NCBI GenBank assembly: GCA_021817415.1
Contig: JAKAUZ010000013.1
Span: 68,376 to 132,375, forward strand
Reading direction: 5' to 3'
Source of the DNA: Thermoplasmata archaeon
GTDB lineage: Archaea > Thermoplasmatota > Thermoplasmata > Thermoplasmatales > GCA-001856825
Length of the DNA stretch: 64,000 nt
This document shows, piece after piece, positions 28,129 to 37,253 of this stretch. The stretch's first letter is position 1. Every line of letters begins with the position of its first letter. The notes under the pieces are model-generated. The model was not told where the DNA came from, ran no database searches, and saw only the letters and a program-made list of their open reading frames with translations. The position numbers and the translations under genes were made by a program.

Positions 28129-29051
28129 TAAATCTAGGCTTCATACTGAATCCGCCCAACGGACTTTCAGTTTCTATGATACTTCTTCTCGCAATTATAT
28201 TGGGTATAATGCATGGTGCAACCCCGGACGAACACACCTGGCCAATAACGTTCAGTTATTCTGTTGGCAGTTACAGTACGAGAGGGGGAATGAAAGCGGG
28301 ATTCATATTTTCATCCGGTTTCACTATTCAGAGGGGGATTCTCACAGCACTTGGATTTCTCGGTCTTACGGCAATCTACAAGAGGTACAATCTTGATGGT
28401 TGGGTCTATTTGCTCGTCGGTTTCGTAATGTTCATTGTAGCATTTTATCTCGTAAAAGGGACCGACCTCCATCTACCATTGGATAAATTATTTGGTGGAA
28501 GAGTTCACCACACTACAAAAGCTGAAAGGCTTCCTATGCAGGAAGTCGAGAATCAACTGAAGCCAGTACCCGCAAAGATGGCCCTGGTACACGGATTCGT
28601 TGCTGGATGGGGATTCGGTGCATATTCTACGATCATTACATTCATTCTTGCACCTCAAATGCCCAACATATACCTGGCTGCTCTGGTAGGAATATTCTTC
28701 GGATTGGGGACAATGATTATGCAGATAGTGACCGGCGCGTTGTTTGCGAACATCATGAGAGTCAAGAAGTTAACAATCGATCAAATAAAATATATTGGAA
28801 CATCTACTGCGATAAGGACGTTGTATTTAGGCGGACTTGCGTTCGCAATCTTAGGCATTGGAATCGTTGCCTTCCCATTCCTCGACAATCTCGCAATTGG
28901 CACTGGAAATCCTATACCAAACCTGAATTCAATCGGAATTGCAACAGTTTTGGTCCTGCTTGTGGTCGGATTAATAGGCTTTGGAAGTATGATTAAAGGT
29001 TACAGGGAAATAATGAGAACAAAAAGACTTGCAACTGTCGAGGGCAAGTAG
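28125..29051 (+). CDS. Nickel/cobalt-type metal transporter (NiCoT/NicO-like)
   Basis: The 308-aa membrane protein has about seven or eight helices. The first helix carries GIMHGATPDEHTWPI, whose H...DEH arrangement resembles the HxxxxDH signature of NiCoT and NicO permeases. A later VHGFVAGWGFGAYSTII repeats a histidine at the helix edge, and HLPLDK...RVHHTTK in the loop adds histidines. Coupling to a DtxR regulator supports transition-metal transport. Metal identity and direction (uptake or export) cannot be told. The chosen TTG start relies on GGAGG. Confidence 0.7.
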   Translation: MINLGFILNPPNGLSVSMILLLAIILGIMHGATPDEHTWPITFSYSVGSYSTRGGMKAGFIFSSGFTIQRGILTALGFLGLTAIYKRYNLDGWVYLLVGFVMFIVAFYLVKGTDLHLPLDKLFGGRVHHTTKAERLPMQEVENQLKPVPAKMALVHGFVAGWGFGAYSTIITFILAPQMPNIYLAALVGIFFGLGTMIMQIVTGALFANIMRVKKLTIDQIKYIGTSTAIRTLYLGGLAFAILGIGIVAFPFLDNLAIGTGNPIPNLNSIGIATVLVLLVVGLIGFGSMIKGYREIMRTKRLATVEGK

Positions 29052-29759
29052 GGCCGCAATGTGAGTTACAGCTTTAGCCAACAAGTGAGATCCCCGAAAT
29101 ACGGTGAACGACATAGAAGTGAGGATTTGAATAATAGAGAATGGATTGGTCTAGTTTCTTTATTTTGGTTCACGGCTCACCAACTTTCCATTTCTTCATT
29201 TCTGCGGAGCAGAGAAAAATGGATGGAAAAGCCCGCTAATAACCATGGCGAAGAAATAACAAGTGGCAATTATCAGGCAGGTAATGAAAACGACTTCCGA
29301 TAACATCCTAAAAAGAGACGTACCGTCTCATTGGGAATCTTAAGATCATGAAGTGATAATATCAAGGAAATCTCATCTAAAGCTTGAGTATCTGAAAGAT
29401 AACCGTATTCCATTACAACATTCTATTACGCAACCAACAGGACCCTTTACCTCTAACTGGCAGGAAAAATTCAGATTAGTACAAGATAGTGAAGGGGCCA
29501 GGAAAAGAACGGGTCATGTCAGACAACCCTGGTCCAGAATCTCTGGAGTCTACCCTTACAGCCAGTTGCGATTTGGGGGGAGGGATTCTACTGCGATCTT
29601 CATCATAGACGAATGGGAAGTCGCCAGACTAAATATCAGGAATAGGAGAACCGATCGAGATACCCAATGACACAGTGAGACTGCCGCCTGTCTCCTTTGA
29701 AGATTATCATTCCCCAGAAGGAAGTGAGCGAAATAGCCAACAGAAGCTCGTTCAAAACA
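29052..29759. other. 708-nt stretch without a supported gene; possibly decayed
   Basis: Two plus-strand frames of 80 and 105 codons exist (29061-29303, 29353-29670), but neither has SD, TATA spacing or recognisable protein features. In another frame a protein-like segment (IGEPIEIPNDTVRLPPVSFEDYH, about 29640-29715) follows stops, as in a frameshifted relic. A perfect inverted repeat GAGACG-TAC-CGTCTC is at 29315-29329. Best reading: non-coding or pseudogene remnants between convergent genes. Confidence 0.35.
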
Positions 29760-30242
29760 TTAATGCTGAATCTCCTTCTTCATTCCAATGGCGACCGGTC
29801 TGAAACCAATTCCTTCATATAGGTTGATAGCAACGCGGTTGTGACCGAAGACATTCAGCATGATCTGTGTTGCCCCACGTTTCCTGCAATAATCTTCCAG
29901 ATACAGCATCGCCTCTTTACCGTAACCCTTCACTCTCTGGTTCTCGAAAATCAGGATATCCCAGACGTATGCCGTCTTTTTCTTGTCGTCCTTTATCTGA
30001 AACCAGATATATCCGATCTTTTCCCCATTCTCTTTACTCTTTATGGTATTGAGTTCCATCCCCGGAGTTCTTATGCCATCTGGTAAAAGCCTTGAAAATT
30101 CTGCGTCCGCCCTTTTCAAATCATCTTCATCCCACACCCCTGCAATTCCCATGTCTCTTGCGTACCCTTTGAGGCTATTTTCCCTGTATGGCGGATATTC
30201 TTCCTGTGTCATCTTCTCAAATTCAATTCTGAAATCTTCCAT
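29760..30242 (-). CDS. GNAT-family N-acetyltransferase
   Basis: The 160-aa protein has the GNAT motif B/A region YVWDILIFENQRVKGYGKEAML (acetyl-CoA loop RVKGYGKE) and the C-terminal MLNVFGHNRVAINLYEGIGFRPV. The frame is open to 30275, but the ATG at 30242 lies ~24 nt after TTTTTATAC and starts the fold (MEDFRIEFEKM). Substrate is unknown. The neighbour upstream on the same strand is also a GNAT protein, but the two are only distantly similar. Confidence 0.87.
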   Translation of the reverse strand: MEDFRIEFEKMTQEEYPPYRENSLKGYARDMGIAGVWDEDDLKRADAEFSRLLPDGIRTPGMELNTIKSKENGEKIGYIWFQIKDDKKKTAYVWDILIFENQRVKGYGKEAMLYLEDYCRKRGATQIMLNVFGHNRVAINLYEGIGFRPVAIGMKKEIQH

Positions 30243-30314
30243 GCAGATTGAATTAGTTAGGGTATAAAAATGCAAGGAATAATCCTGACATCAAATGGCG
30301 TCGTTCGACCGGAG

Positions 30315-30827
30315 TCAGAACTTATAGTACATCATCATCTGGTCGTAATATCTACTCCCTCTCTTTACTGATGCTGGGAATATCCCGTATTCAACAAACC
30401 CTAATTTTCTGTAAAGTGCTATTGCCCTGCTGTTGACAGTAAAGACGTCCAACCTGACAATCTCAAACTTGTCTCTGGACAACTCAAGTGCTTTTTCTAT
30501 CATCGCCGTTCCTATCCCCCTGTCGCGGTACCCCCTCCTGATCGTTATGCCGAGCACTCCAACGTGTGAAAGTTCAGATTTTGGTCTCGTCCGATGGACG
30601 TCGCACAGACCAACTACTCTTCCATCCTCCTCCGCAACGACTGCAACCACGTCGCCAAGAAGCATATCGCGGTACAAACCAGCGAACCACGCAATCTCGC
30701 TCTCGTAATCTGGCTTGGTCGGATAGAAAATTATTCCAAAGTCAGGATCAACCTTGAGTTCATCATAGAATGAGTAATAATTGGAAACAATGTCATTCAT
30801 GTCTTCCCATCTTAGCGTCCTGATCAT
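30315..30827 (-). CDS. GNAT-family N-acetyltransferase
   Basis: The 170-aa protein carries GVLGITIRRGYRDRGIGTAMIEKAL, a clear acetyl-CoA-binding R-G-x-G-T motif, followed by VRLDVFTVNSRAIALYRKLGFVEYG. This is close to ribosomal-protein or small-molecule acetyltransferases. The ATG at 30827 gives MIRTLRWEDMNDI, a typical N-terminus. It lies 72 nt upstream of the other GNAT gene on the same strand; that gene has its own TATA, so they may be expressed separately. Confidence 0.88.
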   Translation of the reverse strand: MIRTLRWEDMNDIVSNYYSFYDELKVDPDFGIIFYPTKPDYESEIAWFAGLYRDMLLGDVVAVVAEEDGRVVGLCDVHRTRPKSELSHVGVLGITIRRGYRDRGIGTAMIEKALELSRDKFEIVRLDVFTVNSRAIALYRKLGFVEYGIFPASVKRGSRYYDQMMMYYKF

Positions 30828-31213
30828 GAGCTGAAAATAGCTAATTGTTAATCAATCTTGCGAGGGACAGATGAGAAAAATCTGAATACTACCTAACACA
30901 GCAGTGGGGAACATTCATCGTTAGATTCCAGTGGAAAGATATGATTGCACCGTTTAGCTGTCATTAGCACGATGAAACGACCTATCTATGCCTGCACCTA
31001 GGGGTGAAGGTACATTTGCTCAATAGTAACATACATGCTGGGAACCCGCTGTAGTACATTACTGTCCCTGCCAACTGATTTCATGGGACTCACACAAAAA
31101 AGTCAGTAAACGTTACGATAGAAGGTTTCACGGAAAGAAAGATACCAAATTTCCTCCCATGCGAATCTGCCTGGTGAACTAACTTAGCCATATCCAAAAT
31201 GCAATATTATGAT
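30828..31213. other. 386-nt gap with only a weak small-ORF candidate
   Basis: A 33-codon minus-strand ORF (31090-31191, MAKLVHQADSHGRKFGIFLS...) starts 22 nt after the glycerate kinase stop. It has no SD and no recognised match, so it may be chance or the tail of a decayed gene. Nothing else is supported. The sequence is not obviously repetitive. Confidence 0.25.
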
Positions 31214-32479
31214 CTATTTCTCTATGTAACCTATGAATAAGTCTGACACATTGTTTCCTGTTCTTCCGGTTATGATTGCGTCACCTGTCATTAAGAGGGG
31301 GGAAAGGCTTTCGCTGATTTCAAGGTACTCCAATATGGTCTTTTTCGTAAGTTTCCTCAGGGTCAGTGCATCAACAATCCCACCCATTGCACCGCTATTT
31401 CCGTCAATACCATCACTTCCGATGCTACTGAATACAAAATTGTCGCTCTCATTTGCCCTCAACAGGAATCTCAGGCAAAGTTCCAGGTTCCTTCCGCCTT
31501 TACCATTTCCCCTGACGATAGCAGTGCTCTCGCCACCTCCGACCAGGAAGGCAGGTCCGCCACGATCTTTTTCACTTATCAACCTATTGTATAGTTTCCC
31601 TGATATCTCTTCAACTGATCCTGTGATTCCGGATCCGATGTTGATGACCCTGTATCCTCTTGAGGACAGAAAATTCTCAATCTGATCCACAAAATCCTGA
31701 TTCCTCAAGATGATATGATTTTCAACCCCCTCATCAAACCCTCCCGTCTCTTCATTTTTAAGTATTTTGATATTGCATTTGGTGCTGAACTTCCTTACGG
31801 TTCCGTCTATTAAGGATGATGGCGGAGGAGAAGAAAGTGGTCCGGATGCAATTGTTTCAATACTGTCACCGGGAACGTCAGATATATCCAGGCCTATTAT
31901 TCGGGCTGGCCTTAGGAATTTCACGAGTCGACCACCTTTCACCTTGGAGTAGATATAACGGATAGAATTGAGTTCCCCGATGTTAATTCCATTTTCCATA
32001 AGGCACTCAATGGTCCTTCTATACTCATCTAATGAAATCCGTTCATCCAATATTTCAAATAAAGATGACCCTCCACCTGAAATGAGTACCAAGACAAGGT
32101 CATCTTTCTCAAGTTCGCCAAAATTTCCGATTAATCTTCTGGAACTTTCGAGGGTTTGGGACCCGGGGAGGGGATGCTCCCCCTTAAGTATTTCCACGCC
32201 AGGCGGGATCATTTTTATCTCGGTATCTGCCGGAATGATGATCCCCCCGTAGTGAATGCTGGAGTCAAAGTATCTCAATGCTCCGGAATACATTTCAAGG
32301 GCAGCCTTGCCAAACCCGATGACAAATACCCTGCCCTGACTACTGACTCTATGATCTGACAGATAATTGAAGACAAGATCGGATGGGTCATTCTTCCTGA
32401 AAGCATATTCCAGGGATTCAAGGATAATCCTCCTCTTTCCATCCGTTCTTAGATTTTCCTGGGAAAAGAAGTTCAACAC
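31214..32479 (-). CDS. Glycerate 2-kinase (MOFRL type)
   Basis: The 421-aa protein has the type II glycerate kinase layout: N-terminal Rossmann-like half (VFVIGFGKAALEMYSGAL, LISGGGSSLFE) and MOFRL C-terminal half (VGGGESTAIVRGNGKGGRNLELCLRFLL, SIGSDGIDGNSGAMGGIVD). The family phosphorylates glycerate to 2-phosphoglycerate, a key step of the non-phosphorylated Entner-Doudoroff route used by Thermoplasma and Picrophilus. The start is GTG at 32479, ~30 nt after TATAATATTT. The promoter is shared back-to-back with the amidohydrolase gene. Confidence 0.92.
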   Translation of the reverse strand: MLNFFSQENLRTDGKRRIILESLEYAFRKNDPSDLVFNYLSDHRVSSQGRVFVIGFGKAALEMYSGALRYFDSSIHYGGIIIPADTEIKMIPPGVEILKGEHPLPGSQTLESSRRLIGNFGELEKDDLVLVLISGGGSSLFEILDERISLDEYRRTIECLMENGINIGELNSIRYIYSKVKGGRLVKFLRPARIIGLDISDVPGDSIETIASGPLSSPPPSSLIDGTVRKFSTKCNIKILKNEETGGFDEGVENHIILRNQDFVDQIENFLSSRGYRVINIGSGITGSVEEISGKLYNRLISEKDRGGPAFLVGGGESTAIVRGNGKGGRNLELCLRFLLRANESDNFVFSSIGSDGIDGNSGAMGGIVDALTLRKLTKKTILEYLEISESLSPLLMTGDAIITGRTGNNVSDLFIGYIEK

Positions 32480-32535
32480 CTTACAATGAACGCAATGTCG
32501 TTAAAAATATTATATGGAGAAAACATTGAGTCCAA
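32480..32535. promoter_or_regulatory. 56-bp divergent promoter
   Basis: One AT-rich block (AAATATTATATGG, ~32505-32517) lies near the middle. Read on each strand it is about 25-30 nt from the GTG of glycerate kinase and the ATG of the amidohydrolase. Both transcripts would be leaderless and may compete for or share transcription factors. Confidence 0.5.
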
Positions 32536-33543
32536 ATGAAGGATATTCTGGTCGAAGGAGAGATATTCCATAATTCAAGATTCCAGCACGGCATTTTCAA
32601 TATTAGCAAGAACAGGTTTGTGGATTCAGATGAAAAAGTGAGTTACAGGGGAACTCTAATTCCTGCACCGATTAATTTTCATACGCACATAGGAGATTCA
32701 TTCATTAAGGAGGAACCGAGAGGTGGTATTCCAGAAGTCGTTGGACCAGCTGGCTTTAAGATGAGACAGCTAGAATTAGCAAACGGAAAAATCGTGAGGG
32801 CGGGTATGAGGGCTTCCGTGGAGTACATGAAAAGAGTAGGTACGAGCGCATTTGTCGATTTCAGGGAATCTGGATTAAGAGGGATCAAAGCACTTCCCAA
32901 ACTGACTGGAATAGACGGATTTTTTCTCTCAAGGCCGTCTAACGACGAAGATGTCAAGTTACTTCTGGAAAAATCCGATGGATTTGGAATGAGCTCAATT
33001 TCGGATTATCCGCTGAAATGGCTTGAGAGTCTCTCTATAAAGGCGCATAGTGCCGGGAAGCTATTTGGAATCCATTTCAGCGAGAATTCAAGGGAACAAT
33101 GCGACTCCCTCATCGGATTGCGTCCAGATTTCATAGTTCATGCGACTGATGCCTCACAGGAGGATCTGAGAATGATAGCCTCAGAGGGTATTCCTGTCGT
33201 TGTAACTCCCCGTTCCAACATTTTTTATGGGAAAAGGCAGGATTACTCCAGACTTGTGAAAAGCGGGTTGAGCGTAATGATTGGAACGGACAATGTATTT
33301 GTGACCGAGCCAAACATATGGGAAGAAGCAAGTTTTCTCTACAGGCTACAAAGGAGCAATGGATACATCTCCCCAGATTCCATTCTTTCAATGATCACTG
33401 AAAATCCAAGGGAATTTATGAGAAAAAGGGGGCTCATGGGTGGGAGAGATAGGTATGTGTTATTCGAGGGTAAGGAACTCTCTTCGTACCAGATCATATC
33501 CAAACCCAACTATTACGAACGGAGAATTCTGCTGAATGGGTGA
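32536..33543 (+). CDS. Amidohydrolase-superfamily enzyme (deaminase-like)
   Basis: The 335-aa protein has the amidohydrolase metal site signature NFHTHIGD (~residue 48), a later GIHFSE histidine, VHATDA, and the terminal GTDNVFVTEPNIW aspartate. This resembles chlorohydrolase/adenosine- or cytosine-deaminase relatives. The barrel is compact, with a small flanking beta-sandwich at both ends. The substrate cannot be assigned. It is divergent from glycerate kinase. A hairpin-type terminator follows at 33584-33609. Confidence 0.82.
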   Translation: MKDILVEGEIFHNSRFQHGIFNISKNRFVDSDEKVSYRGTLIPAPINFHTHIGDSFIKEEPRGGIPEVVGPAGFKMRQLELANGKIVRAGMRASVEYMKRVGTSAFVDFRESGLRGIKALPKLTGIDGFFLSRPSNDEDVKLLLEKSDGFGMSSISDYPLKWLESLSIKAHSAGKLFGIHFSENSREQCDSLIGLRPDFIVHATDASQEDLRMIASEGIPVVVTPRSNIFYGKRQDYSRLVKSGLSVMIGTDNVFVTEPNIWEEASFLYRLQRSNGYISPDSILSMITENPREFMRKRGLMGGRDRYVLFEGKELSSYQIISKPNYYERRILLNG

Positions 33544-33583
33544 AATTCTATCAGAAATATTGCTGCGGCGATCCCGATAATGA

Positions 33584-33609
33584 AGGTTAAAAAGAGATAA
33601 CCTTTTTTT
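33584..33609 (+). terminator. Hairpin plus T-run terminator
   Basis: AGGTTA and TAACCT pair across an eight-base loop and are followed by seven T's. It lies ~40 nt after the amidohydrolase stop and before rpa. It looks like a bacterial-style intrinsic terminator; in archaea the T-run alone may be enough. Confidence 0.6.
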
Positions 33610-33643
33610 GCTGAACATATTGCTGAAATGAAGGTAGATAATA

Positions 33644-34885
33644 TTGGTCTATGACGGTTTCATTGAGGAGTATGTGGAGAAACTTAAGAGGACCCTTGAG
33701 GGAAACGAACTTGCAGTTGAGGAATTCCTGAGGAGGACCAAAACTGAGAAAACCAGCCCCGTGATAGTCGCGATGGAAATAATGAAGAAATATTCAGGCG
33801 ATATTCATATTTTTTTCAGTGCACTCCCAATAGATGAGATCAAACAGGGATATTCAGGAAACATAGTTGGAAGAATTGGAAACATGCGTTGCGTTGATTA
33901 TGAAAAGGAAGGGAAACAAAGGAGAAGATGCATGGGTTTCCTGGATGACGATAAGGGGAAACTTTCGTTCACAATATTTGATCCATCGTACCCTTATGCA
34001 AGGGGGGATCTCATCTTGATAAAAGATGCTCAGGTTGGAGAATATTCTGATAAACCATACCTGACTCTATCAGGAAGGAGCCAGATAACTATTCTGGAGA
34101 AATCCAATAACGTGGACGCATCTAGCCAGACGCTTAAAGTTAAGGACCTCAAGCCGGATATGTACGGAGTTAACATAAAGGGGACCATGCGTGTCTTGGG
34201 TGCTAAAGAAAATACCGGCTCGCAGGGAGTTACCCTTTACAGTGGCGTGCTTACGGATGACACTGGAAATGTAGGGGTAAAGAGCTGGGGAATAGAACTT
34301 GAGGATGGATCAGTAGAGATAACTGGAGGCTCAGTGAAACAATATCAGGACAGACTTTACATCAATCTAGGAAAAGGTGGAAACCTGAAGATGATCTCAA
34401 GAAAGAATGAAATCTTCACAACCCTCGAGCAATTGATCGGAAGCGAAAAAGGAAAGGTAAGTGGGACTGCAGTAATAACAAAGGTGTTCACAAAGAACTT
34501 GACGGTTGATGTATGTTCAGTCTGCGGGAAGGTTCTAAGAGAAATGAAGTGCCCGAAACATCCTGAAGCCCAGGTCAACACCATAATTAGAATAAGCGCA
34601 GTTCTGGACGACGGAACTGCATCCCCAACGGTCTACATCTATCAGAAATACCTTGAAGGTCTGATAAATGGGGGGGAGGAGACAATAGAGAAAGCAATCA
34701 TAAATGGAGACGTCGAAGGGATATCAAGACAACTTGAGGAAGCTCTGACATCCAAAATTGTGTACTTCTCCCTATACGGCTTCAGAGGGACCCAGAATTA
34801 CTATGCAGAGATCGAGGAGTTGAAAGTACTTACTGATGCTGATCTCAAGGAAAGGTATGACAAATTGATGGAGGAGATTGAATGA
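33644..34885 (+). CDS. rpa: Single-stranded DNA-binding protein RPA (RPA1-like, zinc finger)
   Basis: The 413-aa protein contains serial OB folds (around residues 60-170, 175-270 and 290-400) and a zinc-binding motif in the last part (CSVCGKVLREMKCPKH). This architecture is the euryarchaeal RPA that coats single-stranded DNA in replication and repair. The start is TTG at 33644 with AAGGT upstream; no in-frame ATG precedes residue ~45, so TTG is needed to keep the N-terminal domain. It overlaps the RPA-associated gene by four bases (ATGA). Confidence 0.9.
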   Translation: MVYDGFIEEYVEKLKRTLEGNELAVEEFLRRTKTEKTSPVIVAMEIMKKYSGDIHIFFSALPIDEIKQGYSGNIVGRIGNMRCVDYEKEGKQRRRCMGFLDDDKGKLSFTIFDPSYPYARGDLILIKDAQVGEYSDKPYLTLSGRSQITILEKSNNVDASSQTLKVKDLKPDMYGVNIKGTMRVLGAKENTGSQGVTLYSGVLTDDTGNVGVKSWGIELEDGSVEITGGSVKQYQDRLYINLGKGGNLKMISRKNEIFTTLEQLIGSEKGKVSGTAVITKVFTKNLTVDVCSVCGKVLREMKCPKHPEAQVNTIIRISAVLDDGTASPTVYIYQKYLEGLINGGEETIEKAIINGDVEGISRQLEEALTSKIVYFSLYGFRGTQNYYAEIEELKVLTDADLKERYDKLMEEIE

Positions 34886-35661
34886 ACGAAAGAGAACCAG
34901 CAGTAAGAGCTTCAACGCTGGAACTTTCAGGAATCGATGAAATGGCAGAATATGGAGAGGAAAGGAAGGCCAAGTATGGGCTGACTGAAACAGGTTTGCT
35001 TGTAAATCGATTTCTGCTGGGTGCACAGTATCTCTCAAAAATGGATGAAGACAACAGGACAGTGGTCAAAGTCAAGGACAGCTTTAACGAATTGTTCCTA
35101 TACGTAGGTGAATTCTACAGCCAGAGTCTTGAAAAATTGGACGAATTGGAGCAATCTGATGACCTGATGGTAATAGGAAAAGTATCCCTTTCAACAAATC
35201 AGGGATATCTGAGCAAAAGGTTCTATGCTGAATCAATCATCAAAATTTCAGAGGCTACGAGAAAATATCTTGAGGCGGAAACAGTCCATAATCTGGATAG
35301 CAGGCTGAGAAAGATAACCAAGATAATATCGGCTGGAATTAGGGACGAGGATGAAATTGCAAAGATTATGGAATCACCGAGATATGCGAGAGGTATCAAG
35401 GAAAGACTCGAAAAAAAGGGATCAGTGGACATCGAAAAATTCAGGAGTTCCATAGAGCATTTCATAGATGGAAATAAGACGGGGAACAGAGACGTCGTTC
35501 TTAACCTGATAAAGAGCTTCAGGGAAATAACATACGAGGAGATAATTGAGAGAACTGAGAACAAGGTCGGGGCCGAAGAGATTGATCAAATAATAAACAA
35601 TCTACTGGCAGAAGGAGAGATCACGGAAATAAAGAGTGGTGTTTACAAATACATCCCTTGA
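34882..35661 (+). CDS. RPA-associated protein (COG3390)
   Basis: The 259-aa protein has an N-terminal OB-fold part (LLVNRFLLGAQYLSKMDEDNRTVVKVKDSF...GKVSLSTNQGYLSKRFYAESI) and a C-terminal winged-helix tail (YEEIIERTENKVGAEEIDQIINNLLAEGEITEIKSGVYKY). It matches the archaeal RPA-associated family COG3390, and its place directly after rpa with an ATGA overlap is the usual context. It probably forms a heteromeric complex with RPA, as a counterpart of RPA2/3. Its 3' end abuts convergent purH. Confidence 0.88.
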   Translation: MNEREPAVRASTLELSGIDEMAEYGEERKAKYGLTETGLLVNRFLLGAQYLSKMDEDNRTVVKVKDSFNELFLYVGEFYSQSLEKLDELEQSDDLMVIGKVSLSTNQGYLSKRFYAESIIKISEATRKYLEAETVHNLDSRLRKITKIISAGIRDEDEIAKIMESPRYARGIKERLEKKGSVDIEKFRSSIEHFIDGNKTGNRDVVLNLIKSFREITYEEIIERTENKVGAEEIDQIINNLLAEGEITEIKSGVYKYIP

Positions 35662-35664
35662 CGA

Positions 35665-37137
35665 TCAATGTTTGAATGCCCTCTCGCCCACTTTTATGAA
35701 CGTAATTCCGGTCTTTTTCGCATAATTTATTATTTCGTCATCCCTAATTGATCCCATCGGAGCGGCGACAAACCTGACTCCATACTGATTCACGAATTCA
35801 AGTGAATCTGAGAAGGGGAAAAATCCATCTGATATGAGTAGGCTCATATTACCTATCCTGTTCCCATCCTTTGCCTTTTTCAAGGACGATTCCACTGAGT
35901 CCACCCTGTTAGGTTGTCCCCCTGTAGAGGCAGCGAGCCACTGTCCATTGACGATTATAGCAGCATTGCTCCTGACAGATTTTATAACTTCCCAACCAAA
36001 TTCAAGTGAACGAATCATTTCTTCATCAATTTCCCCTGTCACTACTTCATACTTCAGGTCAGATTTTGAATTCCAGTCTTGTGAAAGAATGATGTTTCCA
36101 GCTGTTTTTATGTCAGGGATTGAAAAGCAGTCCTCATTCCCCTTCAATACCCTAAGCCCCTTTTTCTTTGCTAGTTTCTCCAGGGAAACCCTGCTGAAAT
36201 CACTGGCAATCAATACTTCCACGTATTTATCCCTGAGAAAGTCTGCTTCTTCTTCACCAAATAGCCCATTGAAAGCTAAGACCCCCCCATACGCAGAAAT
36301 GGAATCAGATTCGTAGGCACTTTCAAGTGAATTTGATTCCCTTGATGCACCACAGGCTGATGAATGCTTAACAACAACGGCTGATTTCTTCCCCAACCTC
36401 AATGAGAGTTCCCAAGCAGCCCAGGCGTCCATTATGTTATTGTAACTCATTTCCTTCCCCTCCTTGATTACTGAAAAGAAAGGCTTGTAGAAGTTGTAGG
36501 AATGTGCCTTCTGGTGTGGATTTTCCCCGTACCTCAAATCCATGAACTTAGTTCCGCCTATCACAAACGTCTCACTTTCTTGCAAGAACCATTGAGAAAT
36601 CATATAATCGTAGTAGGAAGTGTAGCGAAATGCCTCTCCTGCCAGTTTTTTCCTGACGTCAAGCGGTATTTCCCCATCTACCATGCTTTTGAGTGCAAAG
36701 TCAACGAAACTCATACCAGGTATGACCGCCACCCTGTAATAGTTTTTAGCCGCTGCCCTGAAAAGAGTAATCCCTCCTATGTCTATATCCTCGACCAGAT
36801 CCTGTTCCCCCTTCAAGAATTTACTTTTGAAATCATAGGGCTCAACAAAAACCAGGTCTATCGGAGTTATGCCATTCTTTTCAAGGTCCGGGTCATTCCT
36901 CTCCTTGCAAAGAACTCCTCCGAGAAGATATGACGAAAGAGTCTTTACCCTTCCTCCAAACATTTCGGGGGATTTGGCAATTCTTTCGATTTCCTCACTT
37001 TTGATTGAAAATTTTCCAAGATATTCATGAGTACCCTTAGTAGCGAAAATAGTATAATTATGGTCAACAAGAGCCTTTGCTAGGACCTCGATACCTTCTT
37101 TCTTGTAAGTTGATATTATTGCATTTCTTTTAATCAT
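35665..37137 (-). CDS. purH: Bifunctional AICAR transformylase/IMP cyclohydrolase
   Basis: The 490-aa protein has the N-terminal MGS-like IMP cyclohydrolase domain (residues ~1-185; AIISTYKKEGIEVLAKAL, MFGGRVKTL) and the transformylase domain (DLRYGENPHQKA, VVKHSSACGAS, ISAYGGVLAFN, C-terminal VRFVAAPMGSIRDDEII and GERAFKH). The catalytic Lys-His pair is present, but the usual KHxNPCG is KHSSACG here. It makes IMP in de novo purine synthesis. It is monocistronic and divergent from the S-adenosylmethionine synthetase gene. Confidence 0.93.
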   Translation of the reverse strand: MIKRNAIISTYKKEGIEVLAKALVDHNYTIFATKGTHEYLGKFSIKSEEIERIAKSPEMFGGRVKTLSSYLLGGVLCKERNDPDLEKNGITPIDLVFVEPYDFKSKFLKGEQDLVEDIDIGGITLFRAAAKNYYRVAVIPGMSFVDFALKSMVDGEIPLDVRKKLAGEAFRYTSYYDYMISQWFLQESETFVIGGTKFMDLRYGENPHQKAHSYNFYKPFFSVIKEGKEMSYNNIMDAWAAWELSLRLGKKSAVVVKHSSACGASRESNSLESAYESDSISAYGGVLAFNGLFGEEEADFLRDKYVEVLIASDFSRVSLEKLAKKKGLRVLKGNEDCFSIPDIKTAGNIILSQDWNSKSDLKYEVVTGEIDEEMIRSLEFGWEVIKSVRSNAAIIVNGQWLAASTGGQPNRVDSVESSLKKAKDGNRIGNMSLLISDGFFPFSDSLEFVNQYGVRFVAAPMGSIRDDEIINYAKKTGITFIKVGERAFKH

Positions 37138-37253
37138 TTAGATCACGAATTTGTGATAACCATGAAATAGATAAAGTATTGTTTTGGAATTTCAAACTTC
37201 ACAAAGATTTTAATTGTATGAAGAGATTTTCCTTACTATTGGAGGAATCCATA

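Noticed and set aside
29353..29670. 105-codon plus-strand ORF
   Set aside because: No SD or promoter, unusual composition and no recognisable family; likely chance or relic.
31090..31191. 33-codon minus-strand ORF after glycerate kinase
   Set aside because: No start signal of its own and no recognised family; kept only as a note in the gap entry.
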